A stretch of 64,000 nt of DNA from an uncultured Oscillospiraceae bacterium. GTDB taxonomy: Bacteria > Bacillota > Clostridia > Oscillospirales > Oscillospiraceae. The notes under the pieces were generated by a model. It worked only from the letters and a program-made list of their open reading frames with translations. It had not been told where the DNA came from and searched no databases. Shown here in pieces: positions 1-7,343 of the stretch; the first letter of the stretch is position 1, and each line of letters begins with the position of its first letter. The DNA lies in assembly GCA_949841355.1 (NCBI GenBank), contig CATKZP010000002.1, positions 62,001-126,000 on the forward strand, written 5' to 3'. The position numbers and the translations under genes were made by a program.

Positions 1-80
1 TGTTTGACAATTGGGTGTCGCTCACCCCGGAGCAGAAACAAGCGGCGCTGCATATGATCCGGGCGATGAATGCAAAATAA
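1..80 (+). CDS. 3' end of a gene cut by the window edge
   Basis: Only the last 25 codons are present, read in the frame starting at base 3 and ending with TAA at 78-80. The tail LTPEQKQAALHMIRAMNAK looks like the end of a short helical DNA-binding protein, which would fit a phage repressor left of the immunity region, but the fragment is too short to assign. A hairpin follows five bases after the stop. Confidence 0.5.
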   Translation, partial: FDNWVSLTPEQKQAALHMIRAMNAK

Positions 81-84
81 TCAA

Positions 85-111
85 GCTGGGAAGCCTGCGG
101 GACTTCCCAGC
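85..111 (+). terminator. hairpin after the truncated gene
   Basis: GCTGGGAAG (85-93) pairs perfectly with CTTCCCAGC (103-111) around a 9-nt loop. It is followed only by GTTTGCATT, so the T tract is weak. It separates the truncated gene from the immunity promoter. Confidence 0.55.
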
Positions 112-156
112 GTTTGCATTCCCCGAAAAATATCAAAAAAAGACACATTCCCACTC

Positions 157-186
157 TTGACAAAGTTGCATAGGCTGTGCTATACT
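157..186 (+). promoter_or_regulatory. sigma-70 promoter of the XRE/ImmA unit
   Basis: TTGACA (157-162) and TATACT (181-186) are separated by 18 nt. This is the best consensus promoter in the left part of the prophage. It fires into a leader of about 180 nt before the XRE gene at 370, and a strong dyad starts 7 nt after the -10. Confidence 0.75.
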
Positions 187-193
187 TTTATTC

Positions 194-219
194 GCAAGTT
201 AGCGTACACGCTTTCTTGC
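194..219 (+). promoter_or_regulatory. 26-bp dyad, candidate repressor operator
   Basis: The site is GCAAG, two T, AGCGT-AC-ACGCT read with one-base offsets around the centre, two T, CTTGC. Twenty-two of 26 positions obey dyad symmetry. It spans the expected transcription start of the promoter at 157-186, the usual place for a repressor operator, and 18 of the 22 bases at 191-212 recur at 1611-1632 before the next transcription unit. An RNA hairpin is the alternative reading. Confidence 0.5.
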
Positions 220-240
220 CGTATTCACCGAGTGTTGAAA

Positions 241-362
241 ATGAAGGGCCGAGTACAGTCGAGAGCAGTCAAATGAGAGACGCAAGCCGCTATGAGGCGA
301 AAGTGCAGTCTGAAAAGTGACAAGATATGACGAAGGATGGCCTAATTGAAAAGAAAAGGTGA
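241..362 (+). other. leader with three consecutive mini-ORFs
   Basis: Three tiny frames follow each other in the leader of the XRE gene: 241-276 (11 codons), 273-320 (15 codons, joined to the first by an ATGA overlap) and 327-362 (11 codons), ending 7 nt before the XRE start codon. The peptides are short and basic and only the last has a fair ribosome site nearby. They may be translated leader peptides or chance. Confidence 0.2.
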
Positions 363-369
363 AACCATT

Positions 370-744
370 ATGAACGCACAGTATCAGAATTTCGGAGAGT
401 TTATCCAGCGGAAACGTGTGGAAAAGCAAATCCCCCTCCGCAAGATGGCGGAGCGTATCGGCATCTCTGCGCCCTATTTGAGCGACATCGAGAAGGATCG
501 GCGCAACCCGCCTGAAATGGACAAGCTGGAACTTATCTCCCAGGTTCTCCTCCTGTCGGAAGACGAAAAATCTACTATGCTTGACTTGGCAGGCAGAAAG
601 CGTAATTCCGTGGCGCCGGACCTCCCTGGCTACATCATGGAGCGGGAGTATGTGTCGGCCGCTCTCCGCACCGCCCGTGACCTGGATGCGGGAGAGGAAG
701 AGTGGATGAAGTTTGTTGCCGAGCTGAAGAAGCGGAAGGGGTAA
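370..744 (+). CDS. XRE-family HTH transcriptional regulator (probable prophage repressor)
   Basis: The 124-residue protein has an XRE/Cro-cI type helix-turn-helix at about residues 9-60, with the typical block MAERIGISAPYLSDIEKDRR holding the recognition helix. The start is the ATG at 370, preceded at 8 nt by AAAGGTG; an in-frame TTG at 346 has no ribosome site. The metalloprotease gene follows 9 nt downstream, the arrangement of ImmR/ImmA-type immunity modules, so it is probably the lysogeny repressor and may bind the dyad at 194-219. That assignment is inferred from position. Confidence 0.85.
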   Translation: MNAQYQNFGEFIQRKRVEKQIPLRKMAERIGISAPYLSDIEKDRRNPPEMDKLELISQVLLLSEDEKSTMLDLAGRKRNSVAPDLPGYIMEREYVSAALRTARDLDAGEEEWMKFVAELKKRKG

Positions 745-753
745 AAGCAATTT

Positions 754-1560
754 ATGTACACGCCCTCGTACAGGACCCAGAAGAACGGAGTCCCCGTTCT
801 GAGAAAAGAAGAAATCGACACAATCGGAGAAGAGTATGTACGGGACTTCCAGCCAGAGGTTCTGAGAAACCCAGCGCCCGTAGACATAGAGGGCTTTATC
901 GAGTGCTACCTTGGAATGACTACGGACTACCAGTATCTTTCCCACAACGGCATCTATCTAGGTATGACGGTGTTCAATGATACGGACAGGGTGATCGTGT
1001 GGTCGCCTGAGACTAACCGGGCTGAGTATATTAGCGCAAAGGCCCGAACCGTCATTGTGGACAACAGCCTCTTGGAAGAGAGCCAGAAACATCGGTATCG
1101 GTTCACCCTTGGGCATGAAGGAGGACATGACATTTTCCACTCGGCCTTCTTCCGATACGACCCAGACCAGATGTCGTTCTTTGGCTCAACGATGGCCCCT
1201 ATGATTCAGTGCCGCCGTGACAACACGAAAATGAGCAAGACGAATTCCAGGAGCTGGAACGACCACGACCGCATGGAGTTCCAGGCCAATCGGTTCTCAT
1301 CGGCCATTCTCATGCCAAAGTCCGCCGTAGAGTTGGTGGCGCAGCGGCACAGGAAGGAACGGAGCCTGGTTCGCAGCATTGCCATCGTACATGATGTGGT
1401 CGATACCTTCGATGTTTCCTTGGAGGCCGCAACTTATCGGCTGAAGGAATTGGGGATCGTAGGTAAAGACTTCTCCGTCCCCTATGCTGGAATAGACTTT
1501 ATCGAGGTCTATGCGGACGAACTGGAGAGAGTCAACGATGCATCAGCCTTTGGGCTTTGA
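754..1560 (+). CDS. ImmA/IrrE-family zinc metallopeptidase
   Basis: The 268-residue protein carries HEGGH at residues 121-125 (an HExxH zinc site) and a second conserved block, MEFQANRFSSAILMP, with Glu175 as likely third zinc ligand. That is the ImmA/IrrE signature. In ICEBs1, ImmA cleaves the neighbouring ImmR repressor to trigger excision, and the adjacent XRE gene suggests the same role here. The ribosome site GGAAGGGG overlaps the end of the XRE gene, so the pair is co-transcribed. A perfect 13-bp terminator follows the stop. Confidence 0.9.
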   Translation: MYTPSYRTQKNGVPVLRKEEIDTIGEEYVRDFQPEVLRNPAPVDIEGFIECYLGMTTDYQYLSHNGIYLGMTVFNDTDRVIVWSPETNRAEYISAKARTVIVDNSLLEESQKHRYRFTLGHEGGHDIFHSAFFRYDPDQMSFFGSTMAPMIQCRRDNTKMSKTNSRSWNDHDRMEFQANRFSSAILMPKSAVELVAQRHRKERSLVRSIAIVHDVVDTFDVSLEAATYRLKELGIVGKDFSVPYAGIDFIEVYADELERVNDASAFGL

Positions 1561-1565
1561 CCCTG

Positions 1566-1600
1566 TTATAAGCGGGGATGACTTCCCCGCTTATAATTTT
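1566..1600 (+). terminator. intrinsic terminator of the immunity unit
   Basis: TTATAAGCGGGGA (1566-1578) pairs perfectly with TCCCCGCTTATAA (1584-1596) around a 5-nt loop and runs into TTTT. It lies 5 nt after the ImmA-like stop codon. Confidence 0.9.
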
Positions 1601-1610
1601 ACCCAAATCG

Positions 1611-1636
1611 TTCGCAATTTAGCGTTCAAGCGTACA
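1611..1636 (+). promoter_or_regulatory. second copy of the immunity dyad-like site / weak promoter
   Basis: Bases 1611-1632 match 18 of 22 bases of 191-212 (shared core TTCGCAA-TTAGCGT-CA-GC). The sequence also reads as TTCGCA, 16 nt, TACAAT, a weak promoter placed 20 nt before the small zinc-ribbon gene. A shared regulator for both units would explain the match. Confidence 0.4.
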
Positions 1637-1656
1637 ATCTGAAAGGAGCCTCTGAA

Positions 1657-1851
1657 ATGAATAGACTGCGGGAAATGTGCCACCACCTCCACTGCCCTTG
1701 GTGCGGGAAGGGTGAGACCCTTGCCGATGGACGCGCAAAGGTCACAATCTCTGTCCAGTGTAAGAAGTGCGGAAACACATATCTTGCCGACTTGGACAAA
1801 CTGATAACCGAGAAAGCAAAACCACAGCGGCGCAAAGGCCGCACAGCATAA
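1657..1851 (+). CDS. small zinc-ribbon protein
   Basis: The 64-residue protein has two CxxC pairs, CPWC at residues 13-16 and CKKC at 35-38, with a basic C-terminus (KPQRRKGRTA). The spacing is that of a single zinc ribbon, often seen in small phage DNA- or RNA-binding proteins. AAAGGAG precedes the ATG. It sits alone between two terminators. I do not recognise a specific family. Confidence 0.65.
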   Translation: MNRLREMCHHLHCPWCGKGETLADGRAKVTISVQCKKCGNTYLADLDKLITEKAKPQRRKGRTA

Positions 1852-1889
1852 CTGTTGCTGACTGACCACTGGGGCCGAATGCCACCACT

Positions 1890-1948
1890 AAGGCCGGAGC
1901 AATGCAGGTATTACCATACCTGCGCTGCTCCGGCCTTTTTGTTTTTTA
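1890..1948 (+). terminator. two-stem intrinsic terminator
   Basis: AAGGCCGGAGCA (1890-1901) pairs with TGCTCCGGCCTT (1926-1937), enclosing a second hairpin GCAGGTA/TACCTGC, and is followed by a T-rich run. It ends the zinc-ribbon transcript. Confidence 0.85.
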
Positions 1949-2019
1949 ACGCGAATCGTTATATACAGCAATAAGGTCAAAACGGCTCTGGCCGTTGAGA
2001 TAACAAAATACCGTAGCCT

Positions 2020-2049
2020 GTGTGCGCACACGGGCGAGGATGCTATAAT
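2020..2049 (+). promoter_or_regulatory. extended -10 promoter with perfect palindrome
   Basis: TGCTATAAT (2041-2049) is an extended -10 (TGnTATAAT). The -35 region is poor but is occupied by the perfect palindrome GTGTGCGCACAC (2020-2031), a likely regulator site. It drives the HTH gene at 2191. Confidence 0.55.
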
Positions 2050-2190
2050 CGCCGACCCTCCCTACCGGGAGAGGCGTTATCAGCACCCTTGATCCTGTGC
2101 GCCCATTTTGGCTGTGCATGGTCCGGGGCTGATACGCTTCGGCCATTTTTGTGTCCCCGCCCTGCTGCCCCAGGCGGAAAGGACACCAAA

Positions 2191-2694
2191 ATGAAGAAAT
2201 CAGGAAAAACCACCGCCAAGGCCAATCCAGCAGTCAAGGCCACCTACCAAGATACCGCATTCAATAAGGCGGTCAGTGACATCCCCGCCCACACGCCAGA
2301 GTTCAAGACCTATGTGGAGCAGACTTCCGCCATCATGGATGAGCTGCCCGGTAAGTTCGGAGCAACCCTGGCCTACCACATGGACAAGCTCCGCCTGACT
2401 AACGAGGCTCTGGCTGGTCTGTGCCTCATCAACGAGGACACGATCCGCAAATATCGGAACGGCTCCAATAAATCGAAGCCCAACATCCAGACCGTTGTCG
2501 CGCTGTGTGTGGGCCTCCAGCTTCCCCTGCCGTTCAGCCTCGATTTGGTACATAAGGCCGGACACACCTTTGCCGGTGAACCGAACGATATTGCCTACCT
2601 GACGATTCTCTCGACTATGACGGGGTGCAGTATCTACGACTGCAACGCACTGCTCCGCAACACAGGAGTCCCCCCGCTGGCAAAAGAAAAATAA
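2191..2694 (+). CDS. HTH DNA-binding protein (XRE-like)
   Basis: The 167-residue protein has a basic N-terminus and a helix-turn-helix-like core at about residues 57-115, with LTNEALAGLCLINEDTIRKY matching an XRE fold's helices 2 and 3. The ATG at 2191 is preceded by GGAAAGGA. An upstream in-frame extension to 2020 would pass through the promoter and palindrome and is not supported. It stands alone with its own promoter, so it is probably a second regulator of the lysis-lysogeny switch or early genes. Confidence 0.7.
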   Translation: MKKSGKTTAKANPAVKATYQDTAFNKAVSDIPAHTPEFKTYVEQTSAIMDELPGKFGATLAYHMDKLRLTNEALAGLCLINEDTIRKYRNGSNKSKPNIQTVVALCVGLQLPLPFSLDLVHKAGHTFAGEPNDIAYLTILSTMTGCSIYDCNALLRNTGVPPLAKEK

Positions 2695-2955
2695 AAAGTT
2701 TCCCGGCTACCGGGTTTTCAAAGTCCGGCTGCTCACCCCTTGGAATAGGTCGCTTTTCAAAATTCTGCCCCGCTCAAAGCCTTGAAAATCGGCCCATTTT
2801 CGGGTTCTCAACATCCGGGGCAAACGGGGTCTGGACGGCTATTATTAGGGCCATGAGGTGGCCACTCATACAGCCACCGCCCGCCTGACCGGGTGGCGGC
2901 GGCAGGAAACATCAACCGAACGGGATGCTCCCGAATGACAGAAAGGATAGACACC
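2695..2955. other. non-coding gap with a short terminator
   Basis: Just after the HTH gene, CCCGG (2702-2706) pairs with CCGGG (2710-2714) and is followed by TTTTC, a weak terminator. The rest contains several TTTTCAAA/TTGAAAA-like words and a GC-rich hairpin near 2870-2900. A TATTAT at about 2838 lacks a good -35. I see no gene here. Confidence 0.4.
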
Positions 2956-3351
2956 ATGCAGAAAGTTTTCATCTGTTCCCCCTACCGCGGGGACATCGAA
3001 CACAACATCGAGGTCGCCAGGTACGCTGGCCACATCGCCGCTGTGACCGGCTATGTCCCCGTCATCCCCCATCTGCTCTACCCGCAGTTCCTGGATGACA
3101 ACAGCCCCGATGAGCGCATCCTCGGCATCCAGCTTGGGGCCGAGCTGCTGAAGGTCAGCGACATGATGTGGCTCATCGGAACCAAAATCACCAAGGGTAT
3201 GAAGTACGAGCTGGAGATCGCCAAGAAGATGCGCATCCCCATCCGCTGCTACGATGAGAAGCTCAACCGCATCACCCCGGACACGCTTTCCATCGATGAC
3301 CGGGTGGATGCCGAGTTCCTCGCCGAGCTGAAGGGTGCGAACATTGTCTGA
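2956..3351 (+). CDS. DUF4406-type protein (nucleoside deoxyribosyltransferase-like fold)
   Basis: The 131-residue protein starts MQKVFICSPYRGD, the N-terminal strand-loop typical of DUF4406 proteins, which share the fold of nucleoside 2-deoxyribosyltransferases. GTKITKGMKYELEIAKK supplies the conserved Glu-containing helix. A nucleotide-related role is inferred from the fold only. The ATG at 2956 follows GAAAGGATAG; upstream in-frame starts lack a site. It opens the replication gene cluster. Confidence 0.7.
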   Translation: MQKVFICSPYRGDIEHNIEVARYAGHIAAVTGYVPVIPHLLYPQFLDDNSPDERILGIQLGAELLKVSDMMWLIGTKITKGMKYELEIAKKMRIPIRCYDEKLNRITPDTLSIDDRVDAEFLAELKGANIV

Positions 3352-3367
3352 AGAAAGGATGCCACAA

Positions 3368-3649
3368 ATGGATAAAAAAGTCTACAGCCAACTGGCTGAA
3401 GGCTTCGAGCTGCTGGCGGCAGGCTACCGCTCCCTGGCTGAACAGGGAGCGGAGGCCCCCCCCGAAGCGGCCCCGGAGCCGACCAAGAAGATCACCATCG
3501 AGCAGGTCCGCGCCGTCATGTCCGCCAAGAGCGATGAGGGCAAGACCGCCCAGGTCAAGGCCCTGTTGATGAAGTATGACGCTGGCAAGCTGTCTGGCGT
3601 CAAGCCGGAGGACTACGCCGACCTCCTCCAAGAAGTGGAGGCGCTCTGA
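3368..3649 (+). CDS. small phage protein upstream of the DUF2800 nuclease
   Basis: The 93-residue protein has an N-terminal helix (KKVYSQLAEGFELLAAGYRSLAEQ), a Pro/Ala/Glu linker at about residues 30-40, and a C-terminal helical part (ITIEQVRAVMSAKSDEGKTAQVKALLMKY, broken here only by length limits in my reading). I do not recognise a function. The ATG at 3368 has GAAAGGA 8-9 nt upstream; ATG 3359 is too close to it. Its stop overlaps the next start (TGATG), so it is translationally coupled to the nuclease and may act with it. Confidence 0.65.
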   Translation: MDKKVYSQLAEGFELLAAGYRSLAEQGAEAPPEAAPEPTKKITIEQVRAVMSAKSDEGKTAQVKALLMKYDAGKLSGVKPEDYADLLQEVEAL

Positions 3650-4779
3650 TGCCTTCCACTCATGCGAGATTTTCCCCTTCGGCAGCGAACCGCCGCCTGC
3701 ACTGCCCTCCCTCCTTGATGCTGGAGGAGCAGTTCCAGGATGAGGAGAGCGCCTACGCCGCCGAGGGCACCGCTGGCCACGCAATGGCCGAACATCTCAT
3801 CAAGAAGTACCTCAAGCAGCGCACCCGCCGCCCCGTGTCCGACTACTACTCGGACGAGCTTCTGGAGGCTGTGGACGAGTACGTTTCCTTCGTCCAGGGC
3901 GAGATCGAGGACGCGCAGCGGGTCTGCAAGGACCCCGTCTTCACCGTAGAGCAGAGGGTCGATGCCTCCGAGTATGTGGAGGGCTGTTTCGGCACCGCCG
4001 ACATGGTCATCGTGACCGACTCCTACGTCCACATTATTGACCTCAAGCTGGGCCGTGGTGTCCAGGTGGATGCCGAGCGCAACCCCCAGCTTATGATCTA
4101 CGGCCTGGGTGTTCTCAGCAAGGCCGAGCTGCTCTACGATCCCAAGGTGGTGCGGCTGACCATCTTCCAGCCCCGACTCTGCCACTGCTCCACTTGGGAG
4201 ATCACCCCGGAGGAGCTGAAGAAGTGGGGCGAGGAGGTCCTCCGCCCCACCGGGGCCATGGCCCTCATGGGGGCCGGGGAGTTCGCCGCTGGCTCCTGGT
4301 GCCGGTTCTGCAAGGCCCGAAACCAGTGCCGAGCCAGGGCCGAGGAGTTCCTCAAGCTGGCCCAGATGGAGTTCCGCCAGCCTGCCCTGCTGGACGATGA
4401 GGAGGTCGCCGAAGTCCTCCGCCGCTCGGACGAGCTGGCGAAGTGGGCGGCAGACGTGTATGCCTTCGCCCAGGACGAGGCCATCATCCACGGAAAGCAG
4501 TGGCCTGGATACAAGCTGGTAGAGGGCCGCAGCGTCAGAAAGTACAGCAGCGAGGACGAGGTGGCGGCAGCGGCCCAGGCCAGCGGCTACACCGACATTT
4601 TCAAGAAGTCCCTCATCGGGATCGGCGACATGGAGCGGCTCATGGGCAAGGAAGAGTTCAACCGCATCCTCGGCCCCTATGTGTATAAGCCCCAAAGCAA
4701 GCTGACCCTCGTTCCCCAATCCGACAAACGACAAGAAGTCACCAAGGACACCGCATCTGCGGAATTTCAGGAGGTATAA
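3649..4779 (+). CDS. DUF2800 protein, Cas4/AddB-like PD-(D/E)XK nuclease with Fe-S cysteines
   Basis: The 376-residue protein has the motif order of a RecB-type nuclease: AEGTAGHAMAE near residues 38-47, GTAD with Asp118, and IIDLKLGRG with Asp131 and Lys133, followed by NPQLMIYGLG. One cysteine at the N-terminus (Cys19, in LHCPPS) and three near the centre (Cys218, Cys221, Cys227 in WCRFCKARNQC) reproduce the one-plus-three pattern of Cas4/AddB iron-sulfur nucleases. It probably processes DNA ends in phage recombination, next to the DUF2815 ssDNA-binding protein. Confidence 0.85.
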   Translation: MPSTHARFSPSAANRRLHCPPSLMLEEQFQDEESAYAAEGTAGHAMAEHLIKKYLKQRTRRPVSDYYSDELLEAVDEYVSFVQGEIEDAQRVCKDPVFTVEQRVDASEYVEGCFGTADMVIVTDSYVHIIDLKLGRGVQVDAERNPQLMIYGLGVLSKAELLYDPKVVRLTIFQPRLCHCSTWEITPEELKKWGEEVLRPTGAMALMGAGEFAAGSWCRFCKARNQCRARAEEFLKLAQMEFRQPALLDDEEVAEVLRRSDELAKWAADVYAFAQDEAIIHGKQWPGYKLVEGRSVRKYSSEDEVAAAAQASGYTDIFKKSLIGIGDMERLMGKEEFNRILGPYVYKPQSKLTLVPQSDKRQEVTKDTASAEFQEV

Positions 4780-4782
4780 GTT

Positions 4783-5328
4783 ATGTCTGCTATCAATCCG
4801 ACCAAGGTCATCATTCCCTGCCGCATCAGCTACGCCCACTTGTTCGAGCCGACCAGCGTGAACGGCTCCGACCCCAAGTACGGCCTTTCAGCAATTGTGT
4901 CCAAGAAGGACACCAAGACCCTCACCGCCATCAAGAACGCCATCGAGCAGGCCAAGAAGGACTCGGTGGGCAAGTGGGGCGGCAAGATTCCCCCCAACCT
5001 CAAGACCCCGCTCCGGGATGGCGACACCGACCGGCCCGATGACGAGGCGTATGCTGGGTGCTTCTTCCTCAACGCCAACAGCCGTCAGGCTCCCCAGGTG
5101 GTGGACCGCAAGGTGCAGCCCATCATCGACCAGAGCGAGGTGTACAGCGGCTGCTACTGCAATGTCAGCGTCACCTTCTACGGCTACAACAGCAATGGCA
5201 ACCGCGGCATCGCCGCTGGCCTGGGCAATGTCCAGTTTGTGAAGGACGGCGAGGCCCTGGGTGGCCGCACCAAAGCCTCTGACGATTTCGAGGCGATGGC
5301 TGACGAGGACGAGGATTTCCTCTCCTGA
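4783..5328 (+). CDS. DUF2815 single-stranded DNA-binding protein
   Basis: The 181-residue protein matches DUF2815: N-terminal TKVIIPCRISYAHLFEP, central YAGCFFLNANS and VYSGCYCNVSVTFYGYN, and an acidic tail (DEDEDFLS). Such acidic C-termini are typical of ssDNA-binding proteins that recruit partners, as in the T7 gp2.5-like OB-fold group to which the family is usually compared. It begins 3 nt after the nuclease and precedes the DNA polymerase, so it belongs to the replication set. Confidence 0.85.
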   Translation: MSAINPTKVIIPCRISYAHLFEPTSVNGSDPKYGLSAIVSKKDTKTLTAIKNAIEQAKKDSVGKWGGKIPPNLKTPLRDGDTDRPDDEAYAGCFFLNANSRQAPQVVDRKVQPIIDQSEVYSGCYCNVSVTFYGYNSNGNRGIAAGLGNVQFVKDGEALGGRTKASDDFEAMADEDEDFLS

Positions 5329-5347
5329 CAAACACACGACTCGGCGG

Positions 5348-5375
5348 GAGGGGTGGAGAGCCTCCACCCCTCTTT
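5348..5375 (+). terminator. 11-bp hairpin between ssDNA-binding protein and polymerase
   Basis: GAGGGGTGGAG (5348-5358) pairs perfectly with CTCCACCCCTC (5362-5372) around AGC, followed by only TTT. It may terminate some transcripts, or act as an mRNA-stabilising stem that sets lower expression of the polymerase. Confidence 0.55.
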
Positions 5376-5394
5376 GCCTTATCTGGAGGCAGCT

Positions 5395-7332
5395 ATGAGC
5401 TTATTGGCAATCGACATCGAGACCTTTTCTGATGTGGACCTTCCGAAGTGCGGAGTCTACGCCTACACAGATTCCCCGCTGTTTCAAATCCTCCTCTTTG
5501 CCTATGCCTTTGACGATGAACCTACCCAGGTGGTCGATCTGGCCTGCGGGGAGCAGCTCCCGGACCGGGTGCTGAAAGCACTGGAGGATGTGACCGTCAC
5601 CAAGACGGCTTTCAACGCCGCGTTCGAGCGGACGTGTATCTCCCGCCACTTGGGGCGGCAGCTCTCCCCGGTGTCCTGGCAGTGTACCGCCGTCCAATCC
5701 GCGATGCTGGCCCTTCCCCTCACCCTGGACGGGGTGGGCGAGGTGCTGAACATCAAGCGGAAAAAGCTGAAGGAAGGTGTGGCTCTGTTCCGCTACTTCT
5801 CCATGCCCTGCAAGCCCACCAAGGCCAACGGGGGGCGGACCCGCAACCGCCCGGAGGATGCCCCGGAGTCGTGGGAACGGTTCAAAGCCTACTGTATCCG
5901 TGATGTGGACGCCGAGCGGGAGATCAGGGAAAAGCTCCGCAACTACCCCATCCCGGCCAGCGAGATGGAACTGTACCGGTTGGATCAGGAAATCAACGAC
6001 CGGGGCATCATGGTCGACCAGCAGCTTGCGGCCCAAGCTGTACGCTGCGATGCAGAGTTCAAGGAACGGGCCACCGCCCAAGCCCAGCGGCTCACCGGCC
6101 TTGCCAATCCCAACTCACTGGCGCAGATCAAGGGCTGGCTGGCGGAGGGGGGCATCGAGGTGGACAGCCTCGACAAAAAGGCCATCAAGAGCCTTCTCCC
6201 CCAGGCCACCGGCGAGATGCTGGAGATGCTGGAGTTGCGGCTCCTGTTGGGGAAAACTTCTGTAAAGAAATACGAGGCCATCCAGCGGTCGGTCTGCTCG
6301 GATGGGCGCGTCCACGGACTGCTCCAGTTCTATGGCGCCAACCGCACAGGCCGCTGGGCCGGGAGGCTGGTGCAGGTGCAAAACCTCCCCCAGAACCACA
6401 TCCCCGACCTGGCGCTAGCCCGGAGCCTGGTCAAACGGGGCGAGTTCGACCAGGTGGAGATGCTCTACGACTCCACCCCCGGAGTCCTCTCGGAGCTGAT
6501 CCGCACCGCCTTCGTCCCCAAGCCTGGGTGCCGCTTCATTGTTGCTGACTTCGCCGCAATCGAGGCGAGGGTGCTGGCCTGGTTCTCTGGGGAGCAGTGG
6601 CGGCTGGACACCTTCCAGCAGGGCGGCGACATCTACTGCGCATCGGCCTCCAAGATGTTCCATGTCCTGGTAGAGAAGCATGGGCAGAACGCCCATCTCC
6701 GGCAGAAGGGCAAAATCGCGGAACTGGCCCTTGGCTATGGCGGCAGCGTGGGTGCGCTCACCTCCATGGGCGCTTTGGACATGGGGCTGGCCGAGGAGGA
6801 GCTTCAGCCGCTGGTGGACCAGTGGCGCGGTGCCAATCCCCACATCGTGAAGTTCTGGTGGGATGTGGATGCCGCTGCGGTGAAGGCGTTCCGGGCCAAG
6901 ACGGAGGTGCGCCTTGGTTCGCTGTGTTTCTCCTGCCGCTCCGGGATGCTGTTTATCACCCTCCCCTCCGGGCGGCGGCTCTCCTATGTCAAGCCCCGGA
7001 TGCTTCCTAACCGTTTCGGTCGGGAGAGCCTTACCTATGAGGGTGTGGGAGAAAACAAAAAGTGGTCACGCATCGAGACCTACGGGCCGAAGCTGACCGA
7101 GAACATCGTCCAAGCTACCGCCCGTGACCTACTAGCCCTGGCCATGCTCCGGCTGCGGAACGCTGGCTTTGAGATCGTCATGCATATACACGATGAGGCC
7201 GTGGTGGAGGTGCCGGATGGTGTCTCCTCCGTGGATGAGATTTGCCGCATTATGTCCGAGGCTCCGGCCTGGGCCGCTGGCCTTCCTCTCCGGGCGGACG
7301 GTTATGAGTGCGAGTTCTATAAGAAAGACTGA
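5395..7332 (+). CDS. phage family A DNA polymerase (with 3'-5' exonuclease domain)
   Basis: The 645-residue protein has an N-terminal DnaQ/RNase T-like exonuclease (DIET at residues 7-10; YCIRDVDAE as exo III) and a C-terminal family A polymerase: motif A DFAAIEARVLAWFSG, motif B region KIAELALGYGG, and motif C MHIHDEAVVEV. It lacks a 5'-3' exonuclease domain, as is usual for phage enzymes. The ATG at 5395 has GGAGG 5 nt upstream; the open frame extends further up through the hairpin without a ribosome site. It is the replicative polymerase of the prophage. Confidence 0.95.
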   Translation: MSLLAIDIETFSDVDLPKCGVYAYTDSPLFQILLFAYAFDDEPTQVVDLACGEQLPDRVLKALEDVTVTKTAFNAAFERTCISRHLGRQLSPVSWQCTAVQSAMLALPLTLDGVGEVLNIKRKKLKEGVALFRYFSMPCKPTKANGGRTRNRPEDAPESWERFKAYCIRDVDAEREIREKLRNYPIPASEMELYRLDQEINDRGIMVDQQLAAQAVRCDAEFKERATAQAQRLTGLANPNSLAQIKGWLAEGGIEVDSLDKKAIKSLLPQATGEMLEMLELRLLLGKTSVKKYEAIQRSVCSDGRVHGLLQFYGANRTGRWAGRLVQVQNLPQNHIPDLALARSLVKRGEFDQVEMLYDSTPGVLSELIRTAFVPKPGCRFIVADFAAIEARVLAWFSGEQWRLDTFQQGGDIYCASASKMFHVLVEKHGQNAHLRQKGKIAELALGYGGSVGALTSMGALDMGLAEEELQPLVDQWRGANPHIVKFWWDVDAAAVKAFRAKTEVRLGSLCFSCRSGMLFITLPSGRRLSYVKPRMLPNRFGRESLTYEGVGENKKWSRIETYGPKLTENIVQATARDLLALAMLRLRNAGFEIVMHIHDEAVVEVPDGVSSVDEICRIMSEAPAWAAGLPLRADGYECEFYKKD

Positions 7333-7343
7333 GGTGTTTTGAT

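Larger units (their letters stand above)
1852..2190. other. gene-free stretch with terminator, palindrome and promoter
   Basis: This 339-nt gap has no plausible gene. It holds the terminator at 1890-1948, a short hairpin at 1981-1996 (AACGGC/GCCGTT), a perfect 12-bp palindrome (2020-2031) next to an extended -10 promoter (2041-2049), and a CTCCC/GGGAG hairpin at about 2057-2070 in the leader of the next gene. Confidence 0.6.

Noticed and set aside
2625-2888. 87-codon plus-strand frame after the HTH gene
   Set aside because: It starts inside the HTH gene in another frame, has no ribosome site and shows no recognisable features.
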